Shown one piece after another: positions 50,712 through 59,220 of a stretch of DNA of 64,000 nucleotides. The position numbers were made by a program, and so were the translations under genes. The notes under the pieces are model-generated. The model was not told where the DNA came from and did not search any database. It saw only the letters and a list, made by a program, of their open reading frames with translations. Source of the stretch: Shinella kummerowiae (GTDB taxonomy: Bacteria; Pseudomonadota; Alphaproteobacteria; Rhizobiales; Rhizobiaceae); contig NZ_WUMK01000007.1 in assembly GCF_009827055.1 (NCBI RefSeq), positions 1 to 64,000 of the forward strand, read 5' to 3'. The first letter of the stretch is position 1, and each line of letters starts with the position of its first letter.

Positions 50712-51746
50712 ATGGCGAAGATGAAGGGAGCTCTGATCGGCTGCGGCTTCTTCGCCGTCAACCAGATGCATGGCTGGCAGGATCTGGCCGACGTCGAGAT
50801 CGTGGCGATCTGCGATCGCGATCTGGAACGGTTGACGATCGTCGGCGATCAGTTCGGCGTGGCGCGACGCTACCAGTCGGCGAACGCGATGTTCGCCGAT
50901 GGTGGCTTCGATTTCGTCGATATTGCAACGACCGTCGGCAGCCACCGCGCGCTGGTCGAGCTTGCCGCCAGCCACAAGGTGCCGGCGATCTGCCAGAAAC
51001 CGTTTGCGCCGACGCTCGAAGATGCCAAGGCGATGGTCGCTGCCGCGGACAAGGCCGGCATTCCGCTGATGATCCACGAAAACTTCCGCTGGCAGACGCC
51101 GATCCTGGCGGTGAAGGCGGTGCTGGACAGCGGTGTGATCGGTGAAGCCTTCTGGGGTCGCGTCTCCTTCCGCTCCGGCTTCGACGTCTTCTCCGGCCAG
51201 CCCTATCTCGCCAAAGGCAAGCGCTTCATCATCGAAGACCTCGGCATCCATTCGCTCGACATCGCCCGCTTCCTGTTCGGCGATGCGAACCGCATGACAG
51301 CCCGCGCGCGCCGCATCAATCCTGACATTGCCGGCGAGGACGTCGCGACGATGCTGCTCGATCACGACAACGGCGTCACCTCGATCGTCGATGTCAGCTA
51401 TGCGACGAGGCTGCCGGAAGAACCGTTCCCGGAGACCTTCGTCGAGATCGACGGCAGCAAGGGTACGCTGCGCCTCGGCAAGGACTACAGGCTGATCGTC
51501 CATGGGCCTGATGGCACGACGGAAACCGTCGTTGCGCCGAACCTGCTGCCCTGGGCCTCGCAGCCGTGGCACAACATCCAGGAAAGCGTCGCCCTCATCC
51601 AGAAACACTGGGTCGAGCGGCTGGCGGCCGGTCGGGAGCCGGACACCTCGGGTCGCGACAATCTGAAAACCTTTGCGCTCGTCGAAGCCGCCTATCTGAG
51701 CGCCGAACGTGCGGAAACCGTTTCGCTGCAAGACTTGCTGACATGA
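50712..51746 (+). CDS. apsD: D-apiose dehydrogenase ApsD (Gfo/Idh/MocA family)
   Basis: A 344-residue NAD(P)-dependent dehydrogenase. The Rossmann motif is GALIGCGFFAVNQMHGW near the N-terminus. The cofactor and catalytic Lys is in ICQKPFAPTLEDA. The C-terminal substrate domain includes IEDLGIHSLDIARFLFGD with the catalytic-site Asp/His. In the apiose pathway this enzyme oxidises D-apiose to D-apionolactone. ATG at 50712 or 50721; both follow the permease stop closely. The specificity is inferred from the lactonase gene that overlaps its end. Confidence 0.83.
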   Translation: MAKMKGALIGCGFFAVNQMHGWQDLADVEIVAICDRDLERLTIVGDQFGVARRYQSANAMFADGGFDFVDIATTVGSHRALVELAASHKVPAICQKPFAPTLEDAKAMVAAADKAGIPLMIHENFRWQTPILAVKAVLDSGVIGEAFWGRVSFRSGFDVFSGQPYLAKGKRFIIEDLGIHSLDIARFLFGDANRMTARARRINPDIAGEDVATMLLDHDNGVTSIVDVSYATRLPEEPFPETFVEIDGSKGTLRLGKDYRLIVHGPDGTTETVVAPNLLPWASQPWHNIQESVALIQKHWVERLAAGREPDTSGRDNLKTFALVEAAYLSAERAETVSLQDLLT

Positions 51747-53611
51747 GCGAGGACCTGCAGCGGCTCTACGGCACAAGCGAATGTGAGCCGGAAAGCCGGA
51801 CACTCGCTGCGGGTGATCTCCGTGTTGAGCTTCAGGACGGCAACCTCCGCACCCTGCGGTTCCGCGGGCACGAGGTCCTCCGGGCCATCGCCTTTCTCGT
51901 GCGCGACAAGGATTGGGGTACTTGTTGCGCCGCCATCACGGATCTATCCGTGCGGGAGACGGATGAGGGTTTCTCCGTAACCTATGATGCTCGCTTTACC
52001 GCGCCCTCGGGCGCCAATCTCGATTGTGCCATCGCGATTTCGGGTACGGCAAAGACCATCACGTTCTCCACCTATTGTGTCAGCGATGCCGATTTCGAAA
52101 CGGCCCGCGCCGGCTTCGTCGTGCTGCACCCGATCGTCGGCGTTGCGGGAGCGCCTGTCGAGGTCCGGCATGGTGACGGTGACATCGAACGGTCGCACTG
52201 GCCAAACCAGATCGAGCCCTGGCAGCCGTTCAAGGACATCGCCGCGATTACCCATCAGGTCGCGCCTGGTATCGCGGCGACGACGGCGTTTGATGGCGAC
52301 ATTTTCGAGATGGAGGACCAGCGCAACTGGACCGACGGTTCCTACAAGACCTATGTGCGCCCATTGGCGCTGGCGTGGCCCTATCTCGTGGCGAAAAACG
52401 AGCCGTTCAGCCAGAAGGTCGTCGTTGACATTCAGGCGAAAGAGGGTGCTGCATCCGCTGCCGGCGCATCTGACGTCATCACCCTGCACCTGGCGCCAAC
52501 GGATCTCCGCTTTCCCGAAATCGGTGTCGGTCTGCGGCCGGAATGCCTTGCGCAGGAGTTGGCAGCACTCGAAACCCTGAAAACCATCGGCGCACGGCAC
52601 CTGATTTGCCATTTCGATCCGGGGGCGGGCCATGGTCTTGCAGCCCTGAAGGGCTACGCGCAGATCGCGGAAAAATCCGGCCTCAAGGTGACGCTGGAAC
52701 TTGCCGTGCCCTGCAGACGGCCGCTGGACGAGGAAATGGCCGGGTTCGCCGCCCTTGTCCGCGAGGCCGGCCTAACGCTCGACACGCTGTTCGTCTGCCC
52801 CTCGGTCGATCGCCAATCGACGCCGCCGGGAAGTTCGTGGCCGGAATGCCCGCCGCTGGAGGAGGTCTATGCTGCCGCGCGCGCGGCCTTTGCCGGCGTG
52901 CGGCTTGGCGGCGGCATGATGAGCTATTTCACCGAACTCAACCGCAAGCGCGTGCCGGCGGATCCTATCGACTATGTCAGCCATTGCACCAACCCGATCG
53001 TGCATGCGGCCGATGATCTTTCCGTCATGCAGACGTTTGAAGCGCTGCGTCATGTCGTCAGCTCTGCCCGCGCGATCTATGGCGACAAGGCCTACCGCAT
53101 CGGCCCGTCGACGATCGCCATGCGGCAGAATCCCTATGGCAGCACGACGAAGGATAACCCGGCGGGCCGGCGCATTCCCATGGCCAATGTCGATCCGCGG
53201 CACAACGGTCAGTTCGGCGCGGCCTGGACGTTGGCCTATGCCGCAACGGTCGCCACTACCGGGCTGGAGGTGCTGACGCTTTCGACGCTGGCCGGTCCAT
53301 TCGGCTTGATCGCAGGGGAGGGCGAGGCGACGGTACCGGGCGCTTTGCGGCCGCTCGCGCATGTTCTGGCGCGCCTTGGCGCCTTGGCGGGTGAAGTGGT
53401 GCATGCCGTCGCGACGGCGCGCCCGGATGCGGTGCTTGGGCTTGCCGCACAGGAACGGCTGCTGCTGGCGAACATGACCCCCGCGCCGCAGACGGTGGCC
53501 TTGCCTGCGCAGCCACGCAGGGTTTCGTTGATCGGTGGGGACACAGCCGATGTGCCGGCGGGCGAACAGATCGTGGTGCCGCCCTATGGCTGTATCGAGG
53601 TCGTGTTCTGA
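51743..53611 (+). CDS. apnL: D-apionate lactonase ApnL
   Basis: A 622-residue enzyme of a family known mainly from apiose loci; it opens D-apionolactone to D-apionate. The N-terminal 230 residues look beta-rich (LRTLRFRGHEVLRAIAFLVR, WNTDG-like RNWTDGSYKTYVRPLALAWP). The middle is TIM-barrel-like (LICHFDPGAGHGLAALKGYA, LTLDTLFVCPSVDRQ), and the end is beta-rich. ATG overlaps the dehydrogenase stop as ATGA, so the two are coupled. Recognised by length, overall pattern and neighbours; no classical hydrolase motif is apparent. Confidence 0.8.
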   Translation: MSEDLQRLYGTSECEPESRTLAAGDLRVELQDGNLRTLRFRGHEVLRAIAFLVRDKDWGTCCAAITDLSVRETDEGFSVTYDARFTAPSGANLDCAIAISGTAKTITFSTYCVSDADFETARAGFVVLHPIVGVAGAPVEVRHGDGDIERSHWPNQIEPWQPFKDIAAITHQVAPGIAATTAFDGDIFEMEDQRNWTDGSYKTYVRPLALAWPYLVAKNEPFSQKVVVDIQAKEGAASAAGASDVITLHLAPTDLRFPEIGVGLRPECLAQELAALETLKTIGARHLICHFDPGAGHGLAALKGYAQIAEKSGLKVTLELAVPCRRPLDEEMAGFAALVREAGLTLDTLFVCPSVDRQSTPPGSSWPECPPLEEVYAAARAAFAGVRLGGGMMSYFTELNRKRVPADPIDYVSHCTNPIVHAADDLSVMQTFEALRHVVSSARAIYGDKAYRIGPSTIAMRQNPYGSTTKDNPAGRRIPMANVDPRHNGQFGAAWTLAYAATVATTGLEVLTLSTLAGPFGLIAGEGEATVPGALRPLAHVLARLGALAGEVVHAVATARPDAVLGLAAQERLLLANMTPAPQTVALPAQPRRVSLIGGDTADVPAGEQIVVPPYGCIEVVF

Positions 53612-53614
53612 ACC

Positions 53615-54331
53615 TTACGTGCGCTCCTTGATGGCGTAGAGCGCGCGGGAGCGTTCGAGATGTTTGATCATCGCCTTTTCCGCGAGGTCCGCATTGCCGT
53701 TCTCGATCGTGCGGATGATTTCCTCGTGTTCGGCGAGCGTAAAGTTTTCGCGGCCCGTCCAGATGAGCATTTCCGTATGGTAGGATTTCAGCCAGCCCAG
53801 CATCGCACCGCTGACCGCCGCGAAGATCGGATTGCCGGAGATCTGCGCGATATACTGGTGGAACTCCATGTCGGCCTCGATGAAGGCGTCCGCATCGCTA
53901 AGGCTCTGCCTCTGCTTGTCGAGCAGGGCGTTGAGTTGCGTAATGTGCTCCGGCGTCGCCCTGGCGGCCGCTTCCCGGATCATGCCGCGTTCGAAGAAGA
54001 TACGGGCGCTCTTCAGGTGTTCCAGCGAATCGGAGGAGCCAGAGAGCATCATCTTGGCCGGCAGATCGACCTGCCGGAAAATGGATTCGGCAGTGATGCG
54101 CAGCACCTTGGCGCGTTCGCCCTGCGAAATCTCGACAAGGCCCTTGCCGGCGAGCGCCTGCATCGCCTCGCGGATCGCCGGGCGGCCGACGCCGTAACGC
54201 TCCATGAGTTCGCGTTCGGACGGCATGTCGTCGCCCGCCTTCAACTCGCCGGTTTCGATCATGTGCTTCAGGCGCGCGAAGACTTCGTCGGAGAGTTTTT
54301 TGCGGACGATGGGTTCGGAGACGACGTTCAT
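53615..54331 (-). CDS. GntR-family (FadR/NanR-like, FCD) regulator of the apiose locus
   Basis: A 238-residue regulator. The winged helix is VFARLKHMIETGELKAGDDM followed by PSERELMERYGVGRPAIREA. The C-terminal FCD domain (about 100-230) has FHQYIAQISGNPIFAAV and EHEEIIRTIENGNADLAEKA, with the metal-binding Asp/His pattern. It is convergent with the lactonase gene and divergent from the RuBisCO-like gene. A FadR-type operator half-site and a shared 13-mer lie in its upstream region and in front of apnO. It probably represses both operons until a pathway intermediate binds. Confidence 0.92.
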   Translation of the reverse strand: MNVVSEPIVRKKLSDEVFARLKHMIETGELKAGDDMPSERELMERYGVGRPAIREAMQALAGKGLVEISQGERAKVLRITAESIFRQVDLPAKMMLSGSSDSLEHLKSARIFFERGMIREAAARATPEHITQLNALLDKQRQSLSDADAFIEADMEFHQYIAQISGNPIFAAVSGAMLGWLKSYHTEMLIWTGRENFTLAEHEEIIRTIENGNADLAEKAMIKHLERSRALYAIKERT

Positions 54332-54403
54332 GGATCACCTGGTTTCGACAGGTTGGAATATGCACCAAGTCGGTTCGCCGCAACAGCTTTCGCAGCAATC
54401 GGC

Positions 54404-54437
54404 TTGCAATAACATAAATACTCATTATACCAGTTGA
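54404..54437 (+). promoter_or_regulatory. Promoter and operator of the oiaX-oiaK operon
   Basis: TTGCAA (54404-54409), a 16-nt spacer and TATACC (54426-54431) form a promoter. TTATACCAGTTGA at 54425-54437 overlaps the -10 and repeats the sequence at 45393-45405. It serves as the likely GntR site for oiaX and perhaps for the divergent gntR. Confidence 0.55.
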
Positions 54438-54479
54438 CGACAGCAAACAAGCGCGTGCCTACGCCCGGGAGGAAAAACC

Positions 54480-55736
54480 GTGATCCGTCTGACCTATCGG
54501 ATAGAGACGCCCGGCTCGGTGGAAGCGATGGCGACGAAGATCGCCAGCGACCAGTCGACCGGCACCTTCGTGGCCTTGCCGGGGGAGACGGAAGAGTTGA
54601 AGGCGCGGGTGGCGGCGCGTGTGGTTGCGATCCGCCATCTGCCATCGACCGATCGTGCCTCATTTCCGGACGAGGCGGGTGGTGCGACGCACTTCAATCG
54701 GGCGGATGTCGATATCGAATTCCCGATCGATGCCGTTGGCACCGATCTTTCCGCGCTGATGACCATCGCGATCGGCGGCGTCTTCTCCATCAAGGGCATG
54801 ACGGGCATCCGCATCGTCGACATGAAGCTGCCGCAGGACTTTGCCGCCGCCCATCCGGGCCCGCAGTTCGGCGTGCCGGGCAGTTTCGCGCTGACGGGTG
54901 TGAAGGACCGCCCGATCATCGGCACCATCGTCAAGCCGGCGCTGGGTCTGCGGCCGCACGAGACGGCGGAGATGGTCGGCGAACTGATCGCGGCGGGCGT
55001 CGATTTCATCAAGGATGACGAAAAGCTGATGAGCCCGGCCTATTCGCCGCTCAAGGAGCGGGTGGCGGCGATCATGCCGAAAATCCTCGACCATGAGCAG
55101 AAGACCGGCAAGAAGGTGATGTACGCCTTCGGCATCAGCCATGCCGACCCGGACGAGATGATGCGCAACCACGACCTGGTGGCCGCGGCGGGCGGCAATT
55201 GCGCGGTCGTCAACATCAACTCGATTGGCTTTGGCGGCATCTCCTTCCTGCGCAAGCGCTCCAGCCTCGTGCTGCATGCCCATCGCAATGGCTGGGATAT
55301 CTTGACGCGTCATGCTGGCCTTGGTTTCGAGTTCTCGGTCTGGCAGCAGTTCTGGCGCCTGCTTGGCATCGACCAGTTCCAGATCAATGGCATCCGCGTG
55401 AAATACTGGGAGCCGGACGAGAGCTTCGTGCGCTCCTACAAGGCAGTTACCACGCCGCTGTTCTTTGAAGGGGATGTCGCGCTGCCGGTGATCGGTTCCG
55501 GCCAGTGGGGCGGGCAGGCGCCTGATACGATTGCGGCAACGGGCGGCTCGACGGACCTGCTCTATCTCTGCGGCGGCGGCATCGTCAGCCATCCCGGTGG
55601 GCCGGGTGCCGGCGTGAAAGCGGTCAAACAGGCCTGGGAGGCGTCGGTTGCAGGCATTCCGCTCGAGACCTATGCGAAGGACCATGCCGAACTTGCGCAA
55701 TCCATCGACAAATTTGCCGATGGCAAGGCGGCCTGA
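54480..55736 (+). CDS. oiaX: 3-oxo-isoapionate-4-phosphate decarboxylase OiaX (RuBisCO-like protein)
   Basis: A 418-residue RuBisCO-like protein. Motifs are GTIVKPALGLRPHETAEM and the active-site segment AGVDFIKDDEKLMSPAYSPL, in which Lys of KDDE would be carbamylated to bind magnesium. GSGQWGGQAPDTI and LYLCGGGIVSHPGGPGAGV are C-terminal phosphate-binding loops. In the apiose pathway it decarboxylates 3-oxo-isoapionate 4-phosphate to L-erythrulose 1-phosphate. The GTG start at 54480 has GGGAGGA upstream. It is paired with its kinase. It is not a carbon-fixing RuBisCO. Confidence 0.88.
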   Translation: MIRLTYRIETPGSVEAMATKIASDQSTGTFVALPGETEELKARVAARVVAIRHLPSTDRASFPDEAGGATHFNRADVDIEFPIDAVGTDLSALMTIAIGGVFSIKGMTGIRIVDMKLPQDFAAAHPGPQFGVPGSFALTGVKDRPIIGTIVKPALGLRPHETAEMVGELIAAGVDFIKDDEKLMSPAYSPLKERVAAIMPKILDHEQKTGKKVMYAFGISHADPDEMMRNHDLVAAAGGNCAVVNINSIGFGGISFLRKRSSLVLHAHRNGWDILTRHAGLGFEFSVWQQFWRLLGIDQFQINGIRVKYWEPDESFVRSYKAVTTPLFFEGDVALPVIGSGQWGGQAPDTIAATGGSTDLLYLCGGGIVSHPGGPGAGVKAVKQAWEASVAGIPLETYAKDHAELAQSIDKFADGKAA

Positions 55737-55739
55737 GCC

Positions 55740-57035
55740 ATGACGCGCCCCCTGATCAGCTACTATGGCGACGATTTCACCGGCTCGACCGATGTGATGG
55801 AGGCGCTCGCCTCGAACGGGGTGGAAACCGTCCTGTTCCTGAAAGTGCCCGATGACGCACTGTTGTCGCGGTTTTCAGGCGCACGCGCGTTCGGTCTTGC
55901 CGGCACCAGCCGCAGCGAGACGCCGCAATGGATGGATGTGCATCTTCGCGCGGCTTTCGACTGGTTGAAAGCGTTGGATGCCGAGCTTTGCCACTACAAG
56001 GTCTGCTCCACCTTCGATTCCGCGCCGCATATCGGCAACATTGGCCGGGCCATCGAGATCGGGCGGGCGGTCCTCGGCGAGGCGACGGTGCCGTTGATCG
56101 TCGGTGCACCGCAGATCCGTCGCTACACGGCATTCGGCGACCTTTTTGCCGCCTACCAGGGCCGCAACTATCGGATCGACCGCCATCCCGTGATGTCGCG
56201 CCATCCGGTCACGCCGATGGATGAGGCCAATCTGCTGATGCATCTCGCGCGGCAGACGACGCTGTCGTCCGCGCTTGTCGACATGGTTGCCCTGTCCGGT
56301 CGGCCGGAACCGGAGGCGGCCGATATCCTGCTGATCGACGTGCTCGACGCGGCGACACAGGCCGCCGCCGGCGCATTGCTCTGGAACGGTCTGCGGGGAA
56401 AAAGCCGCTTCGTCTGTGGCTCTTCCGGCGTGGAATATGCCCTGATCCCGGCATGGCGTGCCGAGGGCCTGATCGGGGAAAAACCGGCCTTTGCCGAGGC
56501 GGGTGCGGTGGATCGCATCGCCGTCGTCTCGGGCAGCGTTTCACCCACGACGGAACGGCAGATCCGCCATGCGCTCGACGATGGCTTTGGCGGCGTAACG
56601 CTCGATCCGCTACTGCTGTCCGGCGACAGCGGAGCGGCAGCGATTGCCGCGGCGGTCGAGGATGGTCTCAAGGTGCTGGAAAGCGGGCGCAGCGTCCTGC
56701 TGTATACGGCACTCGGTCCCTCGGCGGATCGCGGTGGTGAACTCGACGGCTCCGCCCGCCACCGCCTTGGCCGGGCGCTTGGTGGCATCCAGCGCGAACT
56801 CGTCGCACGCGCCGGCCTTTCCCGCGCTGTGGTGGCAGGCGGGGACACGTCCAGCCATGCGCTCGGCGAGATGGGCATTGCGGCGCTGACGCTGAAAATG
56901 CCGCTGCCGCAGACACCGGGCTCGCCGCTCTGCATCGCGCATGGCGGTGCGCTGGACGGTTTGCAGATCGCGCTGAAAGGCGGCCAGGTCGGCGGCGACG
57001 ACTATTTTTCGATGATCCGGGCCGGGCGCGCCTGA
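55740..57035 (+). CDS. oiaK: 3-oxo-isoapionate kinase OiaK (DUF1537 family)
   Basis: A 431-residue kinase of the four-carbon acid sugar kinase (DUF1537) family. The substrate domain opens ISYYGDDFTGSTDVMEALAS, with the family DDFTG motif. The nucleotide domain includes VVSGSVSPTTERQI, VVAGGDTSSHALGEMG and the Gly-rich end IALKGGQVGGDDYF. In this cluster it phosphorylates 3-oxo-isoapionate to the substrate of the preceding gene product. It starts three bases after the oiaX stop. The nearby convergent gene is unrelated. Confidence 0.87.
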   Translation: MTRPLISYYGDDFTGSTDVMEALASNGVETVLFLKVPDDALLSRFSGARAFGLAGTSRSETPQWMDVHLRAAFDWLKALDAELCHYKVCSTFDSAPHIGNIGRAIEIGRAVLGEATVPLIVGAPQIRRYTAFGDLFAAYQGRNYRIDRHPVMSRHPVTPMDEANLLMHLARQTTLSSALVDMVALSGRPEPEAADILLIDVLDAATQAAAGALLWNGLRGKSRFVCGSSGVEYALIPAWRAEGLIGEKPAFAEAGAVDRIAVVSGSVSPTTERQIRHALDDGFGGVTLDPLLLSGDSGAAAIAAAVEDGLKVLESGRSVLLYTALGPSADRGGELDGSARHRLGRALGGIQRELVARAGLSRAVVAGGDTSSHALGEMGIAALTLKMPLPQTPGSPLCIAHGGALDGLQIALKGGQVGGDDYFSMIRAGRA

Positions 57036-57055
57036 CCCGGTCGCGCCGGCTGAAC

Positions 57056-57838
57056 CTAGCTCGGAAACTGCCGGTAGCATTCTTCGGCGATCTGCTGGAG
57101 AAGCGTGCGGGGAATGTCGCCTGTTACCGCATAGCCGAGGTCGCCGTCGATCCAATAGAAGGTCTCGACGCCGCCGGTGGAGGCGAAGCGGAAGCTCGTC
57201 GTCCGGTTCTCCCCGTTGCGGCCGACAAGGACCGTGACCCGACGCCCGGCCTCGTTTTCGAACATGAACATCGCGCCGGGCTTGTCCGCCACCGGCAGAA
57301 GGCGGCCACCGACCAGCTTGAAGCCGACCGATTGCAGGTTCGGCACCTTGAGGTCGGCGATGTCGAGGCGCTTTCCGAGCCACTTTGCGAGATGCGCCTC
57401 CTGGTCGGCAAAAACCTCGACCGGATGGCGGACCTCGCTGGCATAGATCAGATAGGCATTGCTTGCCTCCTGCGGCAGCGCGTCCATGGCCGTCAGGGTC
57501 GGTGCCTTCTCAAAGGCCATCGGGATGAAATGGCCGGCAAGACCGCCAAGCGCGAAAATGAACGCCGCCGCGGCCGCCATGGTTAGCCGGCGTGGCATGG
57601 CCGATTTCGCAGTGGTCGACGGGCCAGCGACGAGTTGCGCATCCGAGGCGCGCGAAACGGAGTAGGGGGCGAAGGCGTTCCGAAGGCCTTCATTCTGGGC
57701 CTGCAAGTCGCTCATCATGCGGGCCGCTTCGGGATTTTCGGCGAGATGGTCTTCCACACGCTTGCGGTCGGCCTCGTCGAGGAAGCCGTCGGCATAGGCG
57801 TGCAGGTCCGCTTCGGAAACGGGTCGGCGCTCGCTCAT
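57056..57838 (-). CDS. Membrane-bound anti-sigma factor
   Basis: A 260-residue protein. The N-terminal anti-sigma region (residues 1-50: VSEADLHAYADGFLDEADRK, then VEDHLAENPEAARMM) resembles zinc-finger anti-sigma proteins but lacks a His-Cys-Cys set. A transmembrane helix is at about 87-107 (MAAAAAFIFALGGLAGHFIP). A periplasmic sensor domain follows. It overlaps the sigma-factor stop by ATGA, so the two are made together. It should sequester the sigma factor until an envelope signal is sensed. Confidence 0.85.
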   Translation of the reverse strand: MSERRPVSEADLHAYADGFLDEADRKRVEDHLAENPEAARMMSDLQAQNEGLRNAFAPYSVSRASDAQLVAGPSTTAKSAMPRRLTMAAAAAFIFALGGLAGHFIPMAFEKAPTLTAMDALPQEASNAYLIYASEVRHPVEVFADQEAHLAKWLGKRLDIADLKVPNLQSVGFKLVGGRLLPVADKPGAMFMFENEAGRRVTVLVGRNGENRTTSFRFASTGGVETFYWIDGDLGYAVTGDIPRTLLQQIAEECYRQFPS

Positions 57839-58401
57839 CGGGGGCTCCGCAGGTGAATGACGTTTTCCTCCTGCAGCGTCTGCCGCAGCATCTGGCGGGC
57901 GCGCGACAGGCGCGACATGACGGTGCCGATGGGGATTTCCATGATGTCGGCGACCTCCTGGTAGGAATGGCCCTCCACGGCGACAAGCATCAGCACGGCG
58001 CGCGCTTCCTTCGGCAGGATTTCGAGCGCCTGGACGAGCCGGTTGCGTTCCAGCGGATCCGATACGGCGATGGGCGCCGCGGTGGTTTCCGCTGCCTCGA
58101 TGCCGAGGGAGGGGCGCCGCGCGAGGGCGCGGCGGGTGTTGAGATGCAGGTTGGTCATGATCCGGTAGGCCCAGGAACGGATATTCGCGCCGCGCCATTG
58201 CGCCCTGTGGGTGAGCGCCTTTTCGACGCAGTCCTGCAACAGGTCCTCGCTATCGGCATCCGAACGCGTCAGACTGCGCGAATAGCGCCGGAGCTGCGGC
58301 AGGAGCGCCAGGATTTCGGCATCGAAGGACGGGGGCGGGGAGGCGTGGCCTTCCCGTCCGCCGCCCTCGCCGGTCCCGTGCGGGTCAGGGCTTCGCGACA
58401 T
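57835..58401 (-). CDS. ECF-type RNA polymerase sigma factor
   Basis: A 188-residue sigma factor. Region 2 lies at about 30-95 (LTRSDADSEDLLQDCVEKAL, then RSWAYRIMTNLHLNTRR) and region 4 at 125-180 (LPKEARAVLMLVAVEGHSYQ, EVADIMEIPIGTVMSRLSRA). The N-terminal 25 residues are low-complexity and overlap the end of the secreted-protein gene, so a later start is possible. It is followed by its anti-sigma gene. The regulon cannot be read from this window. Confidence 0.92.
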   Translation of the reverse strand: MSRSPDPHGTGEGGGREGHASPPPSFDAEILALLPQLRRYSRSLTRSDADSEDLLQDCVEKALTHRAQWRGANIRSWAYRIMTNLHLNTRRALARRPSLGIEAAETTAAPIAVSDPLERNRLVQALEILPKEARAVLMLVAVEGHSYQEVADIMEIPIGTVMSRLSRARQMLRQTLQEENVIHLRSPR

Positions 58402-58759
58402 CCCAGACGCCGTTCACGCCATCGCCGGTCGTATCGCCTTCCTTCATGTCCTTGATCCAGTAGTAAAGCGGCATGCCGTCCTTGGCCCATTGTTTCGCCC
58501 CGTCCTTGCGGGTGACGAGCGAATATGCACCCTCCGCCATCGCATCGGAAGCGGCGATTGCCGGCGGCCAGTTCGTGGCGCATTTGTCGTAGCAGTTGGA
58601 GGTGCCGGCCTCGTCCTTCTTGAAGGTATAGAGGGTCATGCCCTTTTCGCCGGCAAGCACCTCGCCCTTGTCGGTCTTGACGGTCGTGAAGGGTTCGGCG
58701 GCGAAGGCGGTGCCTGCCAAGGCGGCAACGGCGAATGGCACAAGGATGAGAAACTTCAT
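58385..58759 (-). CDS. Secreted repeat protein with Y-x-(FWY)-x-x-D motif (COG4315 type)
   Basis: A 124-residue exported protein. Signal peptide MKFLILVPFAVAALAGTAFA; the mature part has two repeats, GMTLYTFKKDEAGTSNCYDK with CATNWPP and GMPLYYWIKDMKEGDTTGDG. This is the family pattern of small secreted proteins found beside ECF sigma genes. A CAGGAGA site precedes the ATG. It heads a three-gene operon with sigma and anti-sigma factors. Role unknown; envelope or redox stress is a fair guess. Confidence 0.85.
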   Translation of the reverse strand: MKFLILVPFAVAALAGTAFAAEPFTTVKTDKGEVLAGEKGMTLYTFKKDEAGTSNCYDKCATNWPPAIAASDAMAEGAYSLVTRKDGAKQWAKDGMPLYYWIKDMKEGDTTGDGVNGVWDVAKP

Positions 58760-58877
58760 GGTCGTCTCCTGTCGTTACGACGGCTTTTCCAGCCGCCCAT
58801 GCCAAGACACCGAAGCCGGTGGATTTATTCCGCCCTTGCTTCAAAAAAAACGGCAACGGCCGTGCGACAAGCAGGAG

Positions 58878-59138
58878 GTGATCATTTCGGTGACCGACCT
58901 CGGCAAGAGCATTCCGCCGGCGGAAATCGATCGCGTCTTTGAAAAGTTCTACCGGCGGGGCAAGCCGGAAGGGCGTTCGTCGGGCCCCGGTCTTGGCCTG
59001 TCCACCGCCCGCGGTTTCATCGACGCGATGGGCGGGAGATTTCACGCCGAAAGCCCGGCAGTGAAGAAGTGCGGAACGCGTATCGTTGTGCGCATGCCCG
59101 CTTTGGAAAACGCAAGGGCTGGCAAGACAGCACCGTGA
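58878..59138 (+). pseudogene. KdpD-like sensor histidine kinase, C-terminal remnant
   Basis: Eighty-odd codons match the end of a histidine-kinase ATPase domain: VTDLGKSIPPAEIDRVFEKF, YRRGKPEGRSSGPGLGLST, ARGFIDAMGGRFHAESP and GTRIVVRMP. These are the G1, F and G2 boxes in KdpD style. Everything before the G1 box is absent and no start fits. The fragment lies between two intact operons, so it is a leftover of a deleted gene. Confidence 0.75.
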
Positions 59139-59220
59139 GGGAGCAGCATCGCGGTATCCACGATGCATGGATGACGTCGTCGGCTCCAATGCGTCTGCCT
59201 TCCGGCGGGCGTTTCGGTTT

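Noticed and set aside
54480-55736. True RuBisCO and carbon fixation
   Set aside because: The protein is a RuBisCO-like form embedded with a DUF1537 kinase and apiose enzymes. There is no small subunit, phosphoribulokinase or CbbR gene nearby.
57839-58198. N-terminal extension of the anti-sigma gene to 58198
   Set aside because: This part lies on top of the sigma-factor gene in another frame and is Arg/Pro/His-rich noise. The ATG at 57838 overlaps the sigma stop by ATGA.
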